A DNA stretch of 64,000 bases from Lysobacteraceae bacterium NML91-0213 (lineage in GTDB: Bacteria; Pseudomonadota; Gammaproteobacteria; Xanthomonadales; Xanthomonadaceae). Where the stretch lies: positions 126,799-190,798 of the forward strand of contig NWQL01000002.1 of the NCBI GenBank assembly GCA_002798175.1. The letters run 5' to 3'. This document shows, one piece after another, positions 9,207 through 21,027 of the stretch; the first letter of the stretch is position 1; the number at the start of each line of letters is the position of its first letter. The position numbers were made by a program, and so were the translations under genes. Under the pieces are notes generated by a model. It did not search any database and had not been told where the DNA came from. It saw only the letters and a program-made list of their open reading frames with translations.

Positions 9207-10241
9207 TCACCCCATCACGCGCGTGGCGCGGGGTTCGGCGACCGCGACCAGCAGGCGTTCAAGCGCCTGCCAGGCGTCGCCGGGCGCGCGCCCCTTGGCA
9301 ATGCGGTCGATGCGGCCGGCGGCAGCCAGGAACTGTTCCCAGCGCGCGGCCGGATGGCGCTGCAACGCGCGCGTATAGACCGCCTGCTTGGAATCCCAGA
9401 CCCGCTGCGCGCGGAACTCCGCGTTGAGGTTGCCACCACGCGCCTGCACCCGCGCCAGGGCCGCCGCGCGCTGCAATTCCATGACGACCATGCCCATCAG
9501 CGCCGGCACCGCCTCTCCCTCGGCGCGCAGGCCGGCGAGCATGCGCACCGCCTGCGCCGCCTGGCCGGACAGCGCCGCATCCACCAGCCGGAAGACGTCG
9601 AAGCGCGCCGCGTCGGCGACCAGGTCCTCCATCCGGGCGATGTCGAGCGTGGTGCCGTCGGCCAGCAGTGCCAGCTTGTCGATCTCCTGCGCGGCGGCCA
9701 GAAGGTTGCCCTCGACACGGTCGGCGAGCCGCTGCACCGCGTCGCGGTCGGCACTGACGCCGCGGCTGCGCAGACGCCGCTCGATCCAGTCCGGCATCTC
9801 GTGCGGTTTGATGCCCCACGCCACTGCGACCTGCCCGACCCGGGCGATCGCCTCGCTCCACTTGCCGCCATGCTGGCGGCTCCATTCGCCGCCGGTCACC
9901 AGCAGCAGGATGTCCCCGGGCGGCGCCTCGCAGAATTCGCTGATCACCCTCGCACCGTCCTTGCCCGGCCTGGTGGTCGGCAGGCGGATCTCGATCACCC
10001 GCCGCGCGGCGAACAGGCTGGGCGCGCGCAGGGTGGCCTCCAGCGCATTCCAGTCGATGTCGCGTCCCTCGGGCTCGAACACCTCGCGTTCGGCATAGCC
10101 CTGCTCGCGCGCGCGGATGCGCACCGCGTCCGCGGCCTCCAGCACGCGCAGCGTTTCCGGGCCGGCGATCAGGTACACCGGCCGCAGCGGTCCCTGCCCC
10201 AGCTGGGCGACAAGGCGTTCGGGCGTGAGTTCAGCGGCCAC
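9207..10241 (-). CDS. holA: DNA polymerase III subunit delta
   Basis: HolA (344 aa; E. coli 343) is the clamp-loader subunit that opens the beta sliding clamp. The N-terminal PVYLIAGPETLRVLEAADAV and the GNLLAAAQEIDKLALL segment are diagnostic; as expected for delta, there is no Walker motif. It starts 7 nt after the lptE stop. Placement between lptE and nadD supports the call. Confidence 0.95.
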   Translation of the reverse strand: MAAELTPERLVAQLGQGPLRPVYLIAGPETLRVLEAADAVRIRAREQGYAEREVFEPEGRDIDWNALEATLRAPSLFAARRVIEIRLPTTRPGKDGARVISEFCEAPPGDILLLVTGGEWSRQHGGKWSEAIARVGQVAVAWGIKPHEMPDWIERRLRSRGVSADRDAVQRLADRVEGNLLAAAQEIDKLALLADGTTLDIARMEDLVADAARFDVFRLVDAALSGQAAQAVRMLAGLRAEGEAVPALMGMVVMELQRAAALARVQARGGNLNAEFRAQRVWDSKQAVYTRALQRHPAARWEQFLAAAGRIDRIAKGRAPGDAWQALERLLVAVAEPRATRVMG

Positions 10242-10248
10242 GCTGCGG

Positions 10249-10746
10249 CTACGGCTGCCGCGAGGCCCCGTCGATGCGGCGCACGATCGAGGCCACCATC
10301 TCGCGGCGCATCTCGCGGCCGAGCAGTTCGCGTTCGCTCTCGGTGCCGATCAGCTCGGTGGGGCTGGAGGTGTAGTCACGCGCGAGCTCGATGGCCTGCT
10401 GCGGCACCAGGTCGGCGCCGTCGGCACGGCGCAGGCGGAACACCACCGCGTAGCGCAGCGAATACTCCTGTGCGCGACCGAACTGGTCGACCGAGAGCGG
10501 CGTTTCCGCCCAGCGCTCGGACAGCACGCCCAGCGTCGCCACGTCGGCAGTGGCCGGCGGCACGATCTCGGCGCCGGCCTGGCGCAGGGCCAGCTCGAGG
10601 CCGTCGCGCAGCGGGCTGTACGGATCCTGGGTGACGACCCGCACCGCGCCGAGGTCCGGCGGCAGGCTCAGCGCGCTGCGCAGATGGAAGCCGCAGGCAC
10701 CCAGCAGCAGGGTCGAAAGCAGGACGAGCGGGAGGAGTCGGCGCAT
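10249..10746 (-). CDS. lptE: LPS-assembly lipoprotein LptE
   Basis: LptE (165 aa) is the outer-membrane lipoprotein that plugs the LptD barrel during lipopolysaccharide insertion. The signal peptide ends in the lipobox LLGAC (Cys18) followed by GFHLR, the typical start of mature LptE. Between leuS and holA, it is in its usual place. It is separated from leuS by a 77-nt repeat-rich spacer. Confidence 0.94.
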   Translation of the reverse strand: MRRLLPLVLLSTLLLGACGFHLRSALSLPPDLGAVRVVTQDPYSPLRDGLELALRQAGAEIVPPATADVATLGVLSERWAETPLSVDQFGRAQEYSLRYAVVFRLRRADGADLVPQQAIELARDYTSSPTELIGTESERELLGREMRREMVASIVRRIDGASRQP

Positions 10747-10808
10747 GGCGGGAGTCTGAGGAGGCGGGAGTCTGAGGAGGCGGGGGGCGGAGGGTGGAGG
10801 GTGGAGAG
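10747..10808. repeat. Two exact 16-bp tandem copies followed by short G-rich repeats
   Basis: The unit GGCGGGAGTCTGAGGA occurs at 10747-10762 and 10763-10778, then begins a third time. Next come GGAGGGT-type 7-mers. The whole stretch is G-rich on the plus strand, which is the template for leuS and lptE. It fills most of the leuS-lptE spacer. Confidence 0.85.
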
Positions 10809-10823
10809 CAGGGTCGCTGGCGC

Positions 10824-13556
<2,733 letters not shown>

Positions 13557-13665
13557 GGCAGGAAGGGAGATTGCGAGGAGCTCGCAAGCCTACCCTACGC
13601 CCCCCGGCACCGCCACGAAGCGACGCCCGGCGCGCGACGATGGCAGCCCGCCACTTGGCTAGACT

Positions 13666-15381
13666 ATGCCGATGCCCCTGCCCCCCTCCCGCACCCGGCG
13701 CCTGCGCATACCCGCAGTGGCGATCGCATTGGTGCTGCTGCTCGGGGCTGGCGTCGCCGCGGTGATGGGCGTGCGCAGCTTCCAGGCGGCCAGTGCGTCG
13801 CTCGAACACAGCTATCGCGTGATCAACCTGCTCGAGGCCACCGATGCCGCCGTGCGCGCGGCGGAGGCCAACGCGCGCGGCTTCCGCAACACCCGACAGG
13901 CCGAGTACCGCCCGCAGTTCTTCGCCGCGATGGGCCGTGCCGACCGCCTCACCGGGGAGCTGGTGGAGCTGACCGCGGACAATCCGCAACAGCAGGCGCG
14001 CGCGCGCACGCTGGTGGAAGCGATCGCCGCCCACATGGTGGCGATGCAGGCGCTGCTCGACATCGAGGCCCTCGAGGCCACCGACCCCGCCGAGCGCCGT
14101 CGCGACGCCGGCATCAACCTGCGCCGCGTGGGCGAGCTTGCCGCGCTCAGCCAGGAGATGCTCGCGGTGGAGCAGATGCTGCTGCAGCAACGCCGCGACC
14201 GCAGCGAACGCGAGGCCACCACGCTGGTCCTTTTCATCGTGCTCGCGATGACGATCGCGTTGCTGCTGCTGGGGATGCTGCTGGTCGGCCTGTCGCGCGA
14301 GAACCGGCGCAGCCGGCAACTCGAACGCGAAGCACGGCATGCGGTCTCGGAACTGCAGCAGGCGCTGGTGCTGCGCGACACGCTGGCCGAACAGCGGCGC
14401 ACGCAGAGCGTCTACGCGGGACTGCTACAGAGCTGCCAGAGCAGCGACGAGCTGATGGCACTCACCGTGCGTACGGTGCAGGACCTCGTCCCGGGTTCCA
14501 GCGGCCGCCTCTACCTGTCGAAGACCTCGCCGAACTTCCTCGAAAGCGTGGACAGCTTCGGCACCCGGGTGATCAGCGGCAGCGACGTCATCATGCACGA
14601 TCAGTGCTGGGCATTGCGCCGCGGCCAGCCGCACTACACCCGTGGCCGCAGCGGTGGCCTGCGCTGTGCGCACATCGACAGCGACACGCCGGTGGACGGC
14701 GTCTCCAGCCTGTGCGTGCCGCTGGCGGCACAGGGCACCTCGCTGGGCCTGCTGCACGTGAGCGGCAACACCAGCGACACCGTCGAGGACAACGACGCCA
14801 CCATGATCATCTCCATCGCCGAGCAGATGGGCATGGCGATCGCCAACCTGCAGCTGCGCGAATCCCTGCGCCTGCAGTCGATCCGCGACCCGCTCACCGG
14901 GCTGTTCAACCGCCGTTATCTGGAGGAGAACCTGGTCCGCGAGATGCTGCGCTGCGAGCGCCGGCGATTGCCGCTGTCGCTGATGATGCTCGACATCGAC
15001 CACTTCAAGCGGTTCAACGACGAGCACGGCCACGCCGCCGGCGACGCGGTGCTGGCCCACGTCGGCCGCATCCTGCAGTCACTGGTGCGCGCCGAGGACC
15101 TGGCCTGCCGCTATGGGGGCGAGGAGTTCACCATCGTGCTGCCCGAAACCGATGCCCAGGCCGCGATCGTGCGCGGCAGGGAGATCGGGCGTGCGATGTC
15201 GTCACTGACCATCCGCCACATGGACAAGCCGCTGGGGCCGGTCACCATCTCCATCGGCATCGCCACCGCACCGCACGACAGCGCCGACGCCGGGCTGCTG
15301 CTGGAAATCGCCGACGCCGCGCTCTACCGCGCCAAGGCCGAAGGCCGCAACAGCGTGGTGCGAACCTCAGCGCAGGCCTGA
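13666..15381 (+). CDS. Membrane diguanylate cyclase with periplasmic sensor, GAF and GGDEF domains
   Basis: A 571-aa signalling enzyme. Order: transmembrane segment at about 15-37, a helical CHASE3-like periplasmic sensor to about 184, a second membrane segment at about 185-210, a coiled stretch, a GAF-like domain (about 246-405) and a GGDEF domain (about 407-570). The active site is GGEEF at 484-488, so cyclic-di-GMP synthesis is expected. RAED at 475-478 lies exactly five residues upstream and is a canonical inhibitory I-site, so product inhibition is likely. The ligand is unknown. The 3' end overlaps the convergent DUF998 gene by 15 nt. Confidence 0.9.
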   Translation: MPMPLPPSRTRRLRIPAVAIALVLLLGAGVAAVMGVRSFQAASASLEHSYRVINLLEATDAAVRAAEANARGFRNTRQAEYRPQFFAAMGRADRLTGELVELTADNPQQQARARTLVEAIAAHMVAMQALLDIEALEATDPAERRRDAGINLRRVGELAALSQEMLAVEQMLLQQRRDRSEREATTLVLFIVLAMTIALLLLGMLLVGLSRENRRSRQLEREARHAVSELQQALVLRDTLAEQRRTQSVYAGLLQSCQSSDELMALTVRTVQDLVPGSSGRLYLSKTSPNFLESVDSFGTRVISGSDVIMHDQCWALRRGQPHYTRGRSGGLRCAHIDSDTPVDGVSSLCVPLAAQGTSLGLLHVSGNTSDTVEDNDATMIISIAEQMGMAIANLQLRESLRLQSIRDPLTGLFNRRYLEENLVREMLRCERRRLPLSLMMLDIDHFKRFNDEHGHAAGDAVLAHVGRILQSLVRAEDLACRYGGEEFTIVLPETDAQAAIVRGREIGRAMSSLTIRHMDKPLGPVTISIGIATAPHDSADAGLLLEIADAALYRAKAEGRNSVVRTSAQA

Positions 15382-15978
15382 GCCGCGCCACCCGCGAAGC
15401 GCCCAGCCCAGCCAGCCGCCGAACCAGACCAGGGCGGCAAGGCGCTGGCCCAGTGCCACCGGCCACGGCCAGTACGGCAGCAACGCCAGCACCACCAGCA
15501 GCGCCCCGATCGCCCACCCCGGCCACCGCGCGCGGGGATCGGACAGCCCAAGCAGCAGGCCGCTCGCCGACGCCAGCCACCAGCACGTCCATGCCGCCGC
15601 GTGCAGTTGCCCGCCGGGGCCATCGAGTTCGCGCAGGTCCAGCACGAACACGCCCTGCGCCGCCCATGCGATGCCCCCGACCAGCAACAGCCGCGCGCCG
15701 ATGCGCGCAGCCCATCCGGCCGTCGGCACCAGGGCGCGGTGGCGCAAGCACGCCAGCAGGCTTGCAAGCACGCCGGGCAGCACGAACGCCAGCATGTTGT
15801 ACCCGGCCGCGCCGGGCACCCCGCCGGCACCGGGCAGCGCCAGCGGATGCCCGGCAAGCGAAAGCCCCGGCCACCACAGCGCGCCGGCGGCGATGGCCAC
15901 GCACACCTGCAGCAGGGCCAGTGCGGCGCACGCCGGCGCAAGCCATCGGGGCAACCGGGAAACGCGTTCGTCACGCAT
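15367..15978 (-). CDS. DUF998-type multipass membrane protein
   Basis: A 203-aa protein with about six hydrophobic helices, resembling the DUF998 family of small integral membrane proteins of unknown function. It starts with the basic MRDERVSRLPRW. Its reading frame continues open far upstream, antisense to the thioredoxin gene, but the ATG at 15978 is the first that leads directly into a membrane helix. It is convergent with the diguanylate cyclase gene and divergent from cnoX. Confidence 0.65.
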   Translation of the reverse strand: MRDERVSRLPRWLAPACAALALLQVCVAIAAGALWWPGLSLAGHPLALPGAGGVPGAAGYNMLAFVLPGVLASLLACLRHRALVPTAGWAARIGARLLLVGGIAWAAQGVFVLDLRELDGPGGQLHAAAWTCWWLASASGLLLGLSDPRARWPGWAIGALLVVLALLPYWPWPVALGQRLAALVWFGGWLGWALRGWRGSGLR

Positions 15979-16086
15979 GCAGGACCACCACGAGATTACG
16001 GGAAATGCCGGCAATATCCGGACCGCACTTGGTTTCGGCCGGCAGCGGCACCATTGTCCCTGGCTCGGATCACCAGGAACAGCCGC

Positions 16087-16944
16087 ATGACCGCCCAGCC
16101 CGCCCACGTGTTCGATGCCACCGTCGCCAACTTCGAAACGGAAGTGCTGCAGAAGTCGATGGAAGTGCCCGTCCTGCTCGACTTCTGGGCGGAATGGTGC
16201 GGGCCCTGCAAGACCCTGGGCCCCACGCTGGAAAAGCTGGCCGCCGAGTACAACGGCGCGTTCCTGCTGGCCAGGGTGGACGTGGACCGCGAGCAGCAGA
16301 TCGCGGCGGCGTTCCAGATCCGCTCGGTTCCGACGGTTTTCCTGCTGGTCGGCGGGCAGCCCATCGACGGCTTCCCCGGTGCGGTGCCGGAGGGCCAGCT
16401 GCGCGAGTTCCTCGCCCGCCACGGCATCCAGCCGGCGGCAACGGTCGAGGAACCGGCCGCGGAGGCACCGCTCGATCCGGCCGCCGATGTTGCCCGCCTG
16501 CGCGAAGCGGTTGCCGCCGAGCCCGACAAGGACGAGCTGCGGCTCGACCTCGCGCTGGCACTGCTGCGCATCGGCGGGACCGACGAGGCCCAGCGCCTGC
16601 TCGATGCGCTGCCGGCCGCGCTGGCCACCGACGACCGCAGCGTGCAGGCGCGCGCCCGGCTCGGCTTTGCCGCGCTGCTGAAGGGCGCGCCGTCGCGCAC
16701 CGAGCTCGAGCAGGCGATCGCCGCGGACCCGGCGGACCTGCGGGCCCGTCACCTGCTCGGCGTGCGCGACATCGTCGAAGGCGCACCGGAAGCCGGCCTG
16801 CAGCACTTCATCGAAATGCTGCGGCTGGACCGCGACTACGACGACGGGCTGCCGCGTCGCAGCCTGATCGACGCGTTCCGGGTGGTCGAGGATGCAGAAC
16901 TCGTGGGCCGCTACCGGCGGCGCATGGCCTCGCTGCTGTTCTGA
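16087..16944 (+). CDS. cnoX: Thioredoxin-TPR co-chaperone CnoX (YbbN-like)
   Basis: A 285-aa protein with an N-terminal thioredoxin fold (about 1-110) and a C-terminal TPR region (about 135-285). CnoX/YbbN binds unfolded or oxidised proteins and hands them to GroEL or DnaK. This copy keeps the complete redox motif WCGPC (Cys38, Cys41). E. coli YbbN has lost it, so this one may also have thiol-disulphide activity, as reported for some other bacteria. A longer upstream frame exists. The ATG at 16087 begins the thioredoxin fold. Confidence 0.9.
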   Translation: MTAQPAHVFDATVANFETEVLQKSMEVPVLLDFWAEWCGPCKTLGPTLEKLAAEYNGAFLLARVDVDREQQIAAAFQIRSVPTVFLLVGGQPIDGFPGAVPEGQLREFLARHGIQPAATVEEPAAEAPLDPAADVARLREAVAAEPDKDELRLDLALALLRIGGTDEAQRLLDALPAALATDDRSVQARARLGFAALLKGAPSRTELEQAIAADPADLRARHLLGVRDIVEGAPEAGLQHFIEMLRLDRDYDDGLPRRSLIDAFRVVEDAELVGRYRRRMASLLF

Positions 16945-17026
16945 TCCCGGTCGTGGGGTAGCGCGACGGCGCCACCGTACTTGCGCGTATGGCAGAATGC
17001 CGCGCCCCGCCCTGCCCCGTGATGCG

Positions 17027-17485
17027 ATGACGGCCGATCGACTGCGCCTGCTGATGAACCTGTGGCCACCGTTCCTGTGCACGGGGATCCGCGTCGAACA
17101 TATCGCGCAGGACTGGCGCAGCGCCCGGGTGGCGCTGCGCATGCGGCCATGGAACCGCAACTATGTCGGCACCCATTTCGGCGGCAGCCTGTTCGCGATG
17201 ACCGACCCGTTCTGGATGCTGCTGGTCAAGGAAGCGATCGGCCGCGACCACTACGTCTGGGATCGCGCCGGCGGGATCGAATTCCTCAAGCCCGGCCGCG
17301 GCACCGTGCGCGCGGCGTTCGTGCTGGACGACGACACGCTCGCCACCATGCATGCGCGGACCGCCGGCGGTGACAAGTACCTGCACTGGTTCGCGACCGA
17401 CGTAGTCGATGCCGACGGTGACGTCGTCGCGCGCGTGCGCAAGCAGGTCTACGTGCGTCGCAAGAAGGATCGTCGCGCCGCCTGA
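17027..17485 (+). CDS. DUF4442 / hotdog-fold thioesterase-like protein
   Basis: A 152-aa hotdog-fold protein of the DUF4442 type, related to acyl-CoA thioesterases. Recognisable parts are NRNYVGTHFGGSLFAMTDP, the helix of the hotdog fold, and GGIEFLKPGRGTVRAAF, the following strands. The substrate is unknown. The ATG at 17027 is chosen over an in-frame start at 16892 that would run into the cnoX 3' end. Confidence 0.8.
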   Translation: MTADRLRLLMNLWPPFLCTGIRVEHIAQDWRSARVALRMRPWNRNYVGTHFGGSLFAMTDPFWMLLVKEAIGRDHYVWDRAGGIEFLKPGRGTVRAAFVLDDDTLATMHARTAGGDKYLHWFATDVVDADGDVVARVRKQVYVRRKKDRRAA

Positions 17486-17619
17486 CCCACGATGGCGGCC
17501 TGGCGCCGCACTCCTGCGTCCACGATCCGGATGTCGCGCCACGCCCGCCGCTGCACCGCCACACGATTCACCAAAACCGTTGCCGCCGTGGCTATGCTGC
17601 GTGCCTGACAGGGGGTGGC

Positions 17620-19647
17620 ATGCAGGACCGGTCCACATTCCACGACGCAACAACGCCGTTGCCCGAGGTCGCCGGCTACCGCGTGCTGCGCAGGATCGCC
17701 GACGGCGGCATGTCGACCGTGTACCTCGCACGGCAGGAGTCGCTGTCGCGCGACGTGGCGATCAAGGTGATGCGCCCCGAGGCGCTCGGCGACGAGGTCA
17801 GCCGCCGCCGCTTCGAGAACGAGGCACGCACCATCGGCCGGCTCGACCATCCGCATATCGTCGGCATCCACCAGATCGGCCGCACGTCCGACGACCGCCC
17901 GTTCTTCGTGATGCCGCACATGACCCGCGGCCACCTGGGCCAGCGCGACCTTGCCGGCGACGAGGCACGCATCCGCGAGATCCTGCACGCGCTGCTGTCG
18001 GCACTGGCGTATGCGCATGCGCGCGGGGTGATCCACCGCGACGTCAAGGCGGAGAACGTGCTGTTCGACGAGGCCGACCGCCCGCTTCTCGCGGACTTCG
18101 GCATCGCCCTGCGCCGTGGCTACGGCAGCCGTGTCACCAGCGCAGGGCTCGCCCTGGGCAGTACCGCGTACATGGCCCCGGAACAGGCGCGCGGCGAGGA
18201 GGTCGACCATCGGGCCGATCTCTACGCGATGGGCGTGCTGACCTGGGAAATGCTTACCGGCAGGTTGCCGTTCGAAGCGCAGGACGCGCTGTCGATGGCG
18301 GTGATGCACGCGCAGGACCCGATCCCGCGGCTGCCACCGCATCTGCGCCACTGGCAGAAGTTCATCGACCGCTCGATGGCGAAATACCCGCTCAAGCGGT
18401 ACCACGACGCCACCGACATGCTGCAGGCGCTCGAGCGCATCCCGCACGGCCCCCAGCGCAGCTTCTCTCCGCGCGACGCCGCGGTGGCCGGCGTTGCGCG
18501 CATGCGCGAGCTGCCGCGCGGGGCGTGGATCGTCCTTGCGCTGGTCCTGGCCGCGGGACTGGGCGTCGGCCTGCGCCATGGCGACGACACCGCGCGCAGC
18601 TTCTTCCGCGCGCAACAGCCACCACCGTCGCCCGGCGACGAGGCGCCCGGTGGCACGGTGATCGGCAATCCGGACGACGCCCTCCTGCGCGCGGCGCCGG
18701 AATCGGAAGCCAGCACACTGGTGGACAACGCGCGGCGCCAACTCGAACAGCGCCGGCTGGTGTCGCCGGCCGGGGACAACGCCTACGACAGCCTCGTCGC
18801 CGCGGCGCGCATCGCGCCCGATCACCTGGAGCTGCCACAACTGTCGGCGCAGCTCGTGCGGACGCTCGCGGCCGACGCGGTGCGCGCGGCCAGGAGCGGC
18901 GACGATGCCGCTGCGCGCACCGGTTTCGAACGCATCGCCTCGCTGGTGCAGGCAACGGGCCTGGCCGACGATGGGCTTCGACGTGACCTGCAGCGCGACA
19001 CCGCAGCGGCGCTGGCCACGCGCATCGAAACCGCCGCCGCACGTTTCGACCGCGATGCCGCGCGCCGGGCGGCGGCACTCGCCGATGCCGCCGGGCTCGA
19101 CGCCACGACCCGCCAGCGCCTGCGACGCCAGGCCGACGCGGTGCCCGCGGTCGGCGCGGTGCTGTCGGGCGATCCCGCGCGGATGACGGTGGTGCGCAGC
19201 GGCGATGGCGCCTACGCGATGACCCGCCGCCACATCAGCCGCAGCGATTACGCGCGCTTCGCCGAAGCCACCGGGCGCGCCGCCACGTTGTGCCGCGAAC
19301 GCGCCTCGGTGCTGCGGGTGATCGCACGCCGCGACTGGACCGATCCGGGCTTCGAACAGGGCAATGGCGACCCGGTGGTCTGCGTCTCCTGGGAGGACGC
19401 GCAGGCGTACGCGCAGTGGCTGGGCGCGCGCAACGGCCATCGTTACCGCCTGCCCACCGCGGTGGAGGCCTCCGGCAGCGCCGCCACAGCCGGTCCCCGG
19501 GCGGTGGCCGAATGGCTGCTCGACTGCGAGGGTGGTTGCGCACGGCGCAGGGTCCGCGGCAACAGCTGGCGCAACGAGGATGGCGGCGCCCGCGACGGTG
19601 GCCGCGGCTACGACGACGTCGGCTTCCGCCTCGTGCGCGAACCCTGA
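17620..19647 (+). CDS. Membrane Ser/Thr protein kinase fused to an FGE/SUMF-like domain
   Basis: A 675-aa fusion. Residues about 20-270 are a Hanks-type kinase with glycine loop IADGGMSTVYLA, catalytic HRDVKAEN (Asp141), DFG (Asp159) and the APEQARG segment, so it should be active. A single membrane segment lies at about 300-318. A helical, Ala/Arg-rich linker follows. The C-terminal part (about 523-675) is a formylglycine-generating-enzyme-like (SUMF1) fold ending in RVRGNSWRNE and DVGFRLV. The copper-binding cysteine pair of true FGE is absent from that end, so the domain more likely binds a ligand than makes formylglycine. Targets are not evident from neighbours. Confidence 0.88.
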   Translation: MQDRSTFHDATTPLPEVAGYRVLRRIADGGMSTVYLARQESLSRDVAIKVMRPEALGDEVSRRRFENEARTIGRLDHPHIVGIHQIGRTSDDRPFFVMPHMTRGHLGQRDLAGDEARIREILHALLSALAYAHARGVIHRDVKAENVLFDEADRPLLADFGIALRRGYGSRVTSAGLALGSTAYMAPEQARGEEVDHRADLYAMGVLTWEMLTGRLPFEAQDALSMAVMHAQDPIPRLPPHLRHWQKFIDRSMAKYPLKRYHDATDMLQALERIPHGPQRSFSPRDAAVAGVARMRELPRGAWIVLALVLAAGLGVGLRHGDDTARSFFRAQQPPPSPGDEAPGGTVIGNPDDALLRAAPESEASTLVDNARRQLEQRRLVSPAGDNAYDSLVAAARIAPDHLELPQLSAQLVRTLAADAVRAARSGDDAAARTGFERIASLVQATGLADDGLRRDLQRDTAAALATRIETAAARFDRDAARRAAALADAAGLDATTRQRLRRQADAVPAVGAVLSGDPARMTVVRSGDGAYAMTRRHISRSDYARFAEATGRAATLCRERASVLRVIARRDWTDPGFEQGNGDPVVCVSWEDAQAYAQWLGARNGHRYRLPTAVEASGSAATAGPRAVAEWLLDCEGGCARRRVRGNSWRNEDGGARDGGRGYDDVGFRLVREP

Positions 19648-19709
19648 CCCAACGCGCACCGTTGCCGCCGGGCTGCGGTGGCCGCTTGCGCAGCCGCTAG
19701 AATCCGCGC

Positions 19710-20411
19710 ATGTCCGAATCCCTTCCGTTCCACCGCCGCCTGCAACGGTGGTTTATTGCCGGCCTGCTCACCCTGTTGCCGATCTGGCTCACCTGGGTGG
19801 TGGTGAAATTCGTCTTCGTGCTGTTGAGCGACATCAGCCTGCCGTGGGTGGCGCCGGCGTCGATGCGCATCGCGGCCTGGTTTCCCGACGAGGCCGGCTG
19901 GGCGAACGCGCTGTGGGTCCAGAACGCGATCGCGCTGCTGGCCACGCTGCTGGCGATCCTGGTCGTGGGCTGGCTGACCCGCCGCGTGATCGGGCAGAGC
20001 CTGCTGCGCGGGTTCGAACGTTTCGTGGTGCGTGTGCCGCTGGCCGGCATCATCTATGGCAGCTCGCGCAAGCTGCTCGACATCCTGCAGACCAAGCCGG
20101 GGACCACGCAGCGCGTGGTGCTGATCGATTTCCCGCACGACCAGATGAAGTCCATCGGCTTGGTGACGCGGGTGATGCGCGAGGCCGGCACCGGCCGCGA
20201 ACTCGCCGCGGTCTACGTGCCAACCACGCCGAACCCGACCTCCGGCTACCTGGAGGTCGTGCCGGTCGAGAAGCTCACCCCGACCGACTGGACGGTCGAC
20301 CAGGCGATGAGCTTCATCATTTCCGGCGGTGCATCGGCACCGGACACGATCCCGTTCTCGGCACCGGCTGCGGCCGCGGCCGCAGCCGCACCGGCGACCG
20401 ACGCCCCCTGA
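19710..20411 (+). CDS. DUF502 family membrane protein
   Basis: A 233-aa inner-membrane protein with two N-terminal transmembrane helices (about 14-37 and 68-90) and the family segment RVPLAGIIYGSSRKLLD followed by VPTTPNPTSGYLEVV. Members are widespread and of unknown function. The C-terminus ends in an Ala-rich tail unlikely to be structured. It converges on bamC with a shared terminator between. Confidence 0.88.
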   Translation: MSESLPFHRRLQRWFIAGLLTLLPIWLTWVVVKFVFVLLSDISLPWVAPASMRIAAWFPDEAGWANALWVQNAIALLATLLAILVVGWLTRRVIGQSLLRGFERFVVRVPLAGIIYGSSRKLLDILQTKPGTTQRVVLIDFPHDQMKSIGLVTRVMREAGTGRELAAVYVPTTPNPTSGYLEVVPVEKLTPTDWTVDQAMSFIISGGASAPDTIPFSAPAAAAAAAAPATDAP

Positions 20412-20438
20412 GTCCTGACCCCGGGCGCCGGAAATGCA

Positions 20439-20460
20439 AACGGGCGCCGAAGCGCCCGTT
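20439..20460. terminator. Bidirectional hairpin terminator
   Basis: A perfect 9-bp stem AACGGGCGC / GCGCCCGTT closes a CGAA tetraloop between the convergent DUF502 and bamC genes. The stem ends in A-T pairs but has no long U tract on either side, which is usual for high-GC genomes. Confidence 0.75.
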
Positions 20461-20492
20461 GCAGGTGATACCCGGGGGGTCCTACCCCTGCA

Positions 20493-21011
20493 TCACTGGC
20501 CCATGCCGGCACGCAGCTGCGCGATCAGCTGGCTCGGCGCATCGCCCGACGCCGGTACGCCGCGCGGATCCACCGCGGAGATGTACGCGCCCTCGCCGGT
20601 CATCGCCACGCGCACCAGGAAGCTGCTGCCCTGGTAGCTGATGTCGTAGGTGCCCAGCAGCTGCGCGCTGCTGGCGATGGTGACGCCGTCGATCGCGTTG
20701 AGCACTTCGCCCACGCGGGTGAAGATCTGGTCGCGTTCGCCGGTCACGCTGAAACCGGTTGCGCTCGCCACCGGGGCGCGCTGGGCGCCGACCTCGGAGC
20801 GGCTGACCGACTGGGTCGCTTCCGGCACCACCATCGCGCCATCGGTACGCGGCCGATCGAGTTCCGGCGGCACTTCCAGCGGGCGGGTCTCCGGAGGCTG
20901 CGCGTACATCGCGTTTTCCTTGCGGAACCAGCTGCAACCGGAAGTGCCCAGTACCGCGATGGCCAGGCCGGCAAGAACGGCGGTACGAAGGCGGGTATCG
21001 GAACGGGACAT
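20493..21011 (-). CDS. bamC: BamC/NlpB-like outer-membrane lipoprotein
   Basis: A 172-aa lipoprotein with lipobox LGTSGC (Cys26). The stretch RPLEVPPELDRP after the Cys matches the unstructured N-terminal part of BamC that contacts BamD. Only one following helix-grip-like domain is present, so it is about half the length of the E. coli protein (344 aa). It follows dapA by 16 nt, the same dapA-bamC order as in E. coli. The call rests on the N-terminal segment and on position. Confidence 0.78.
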   Translation of the reverse strand: MSRSDTRLRTAVLAGLAIAVLGTSGCSWFRKENAMYAQPPETRPLEVPPELDRPRTDGAMVVPEATQSVSRSEVGAQRAPVASATGFSVTGERDQIFTRVGEVLNAIDGVTIASSAQLLGTYDISYQGSSFLVRVAMTGEGAYISAVDPRGVPASGDAPSQLIAQLRAGMGQ

Positions 21012-21027
21012 CGGGGTCTCCTGCAGG

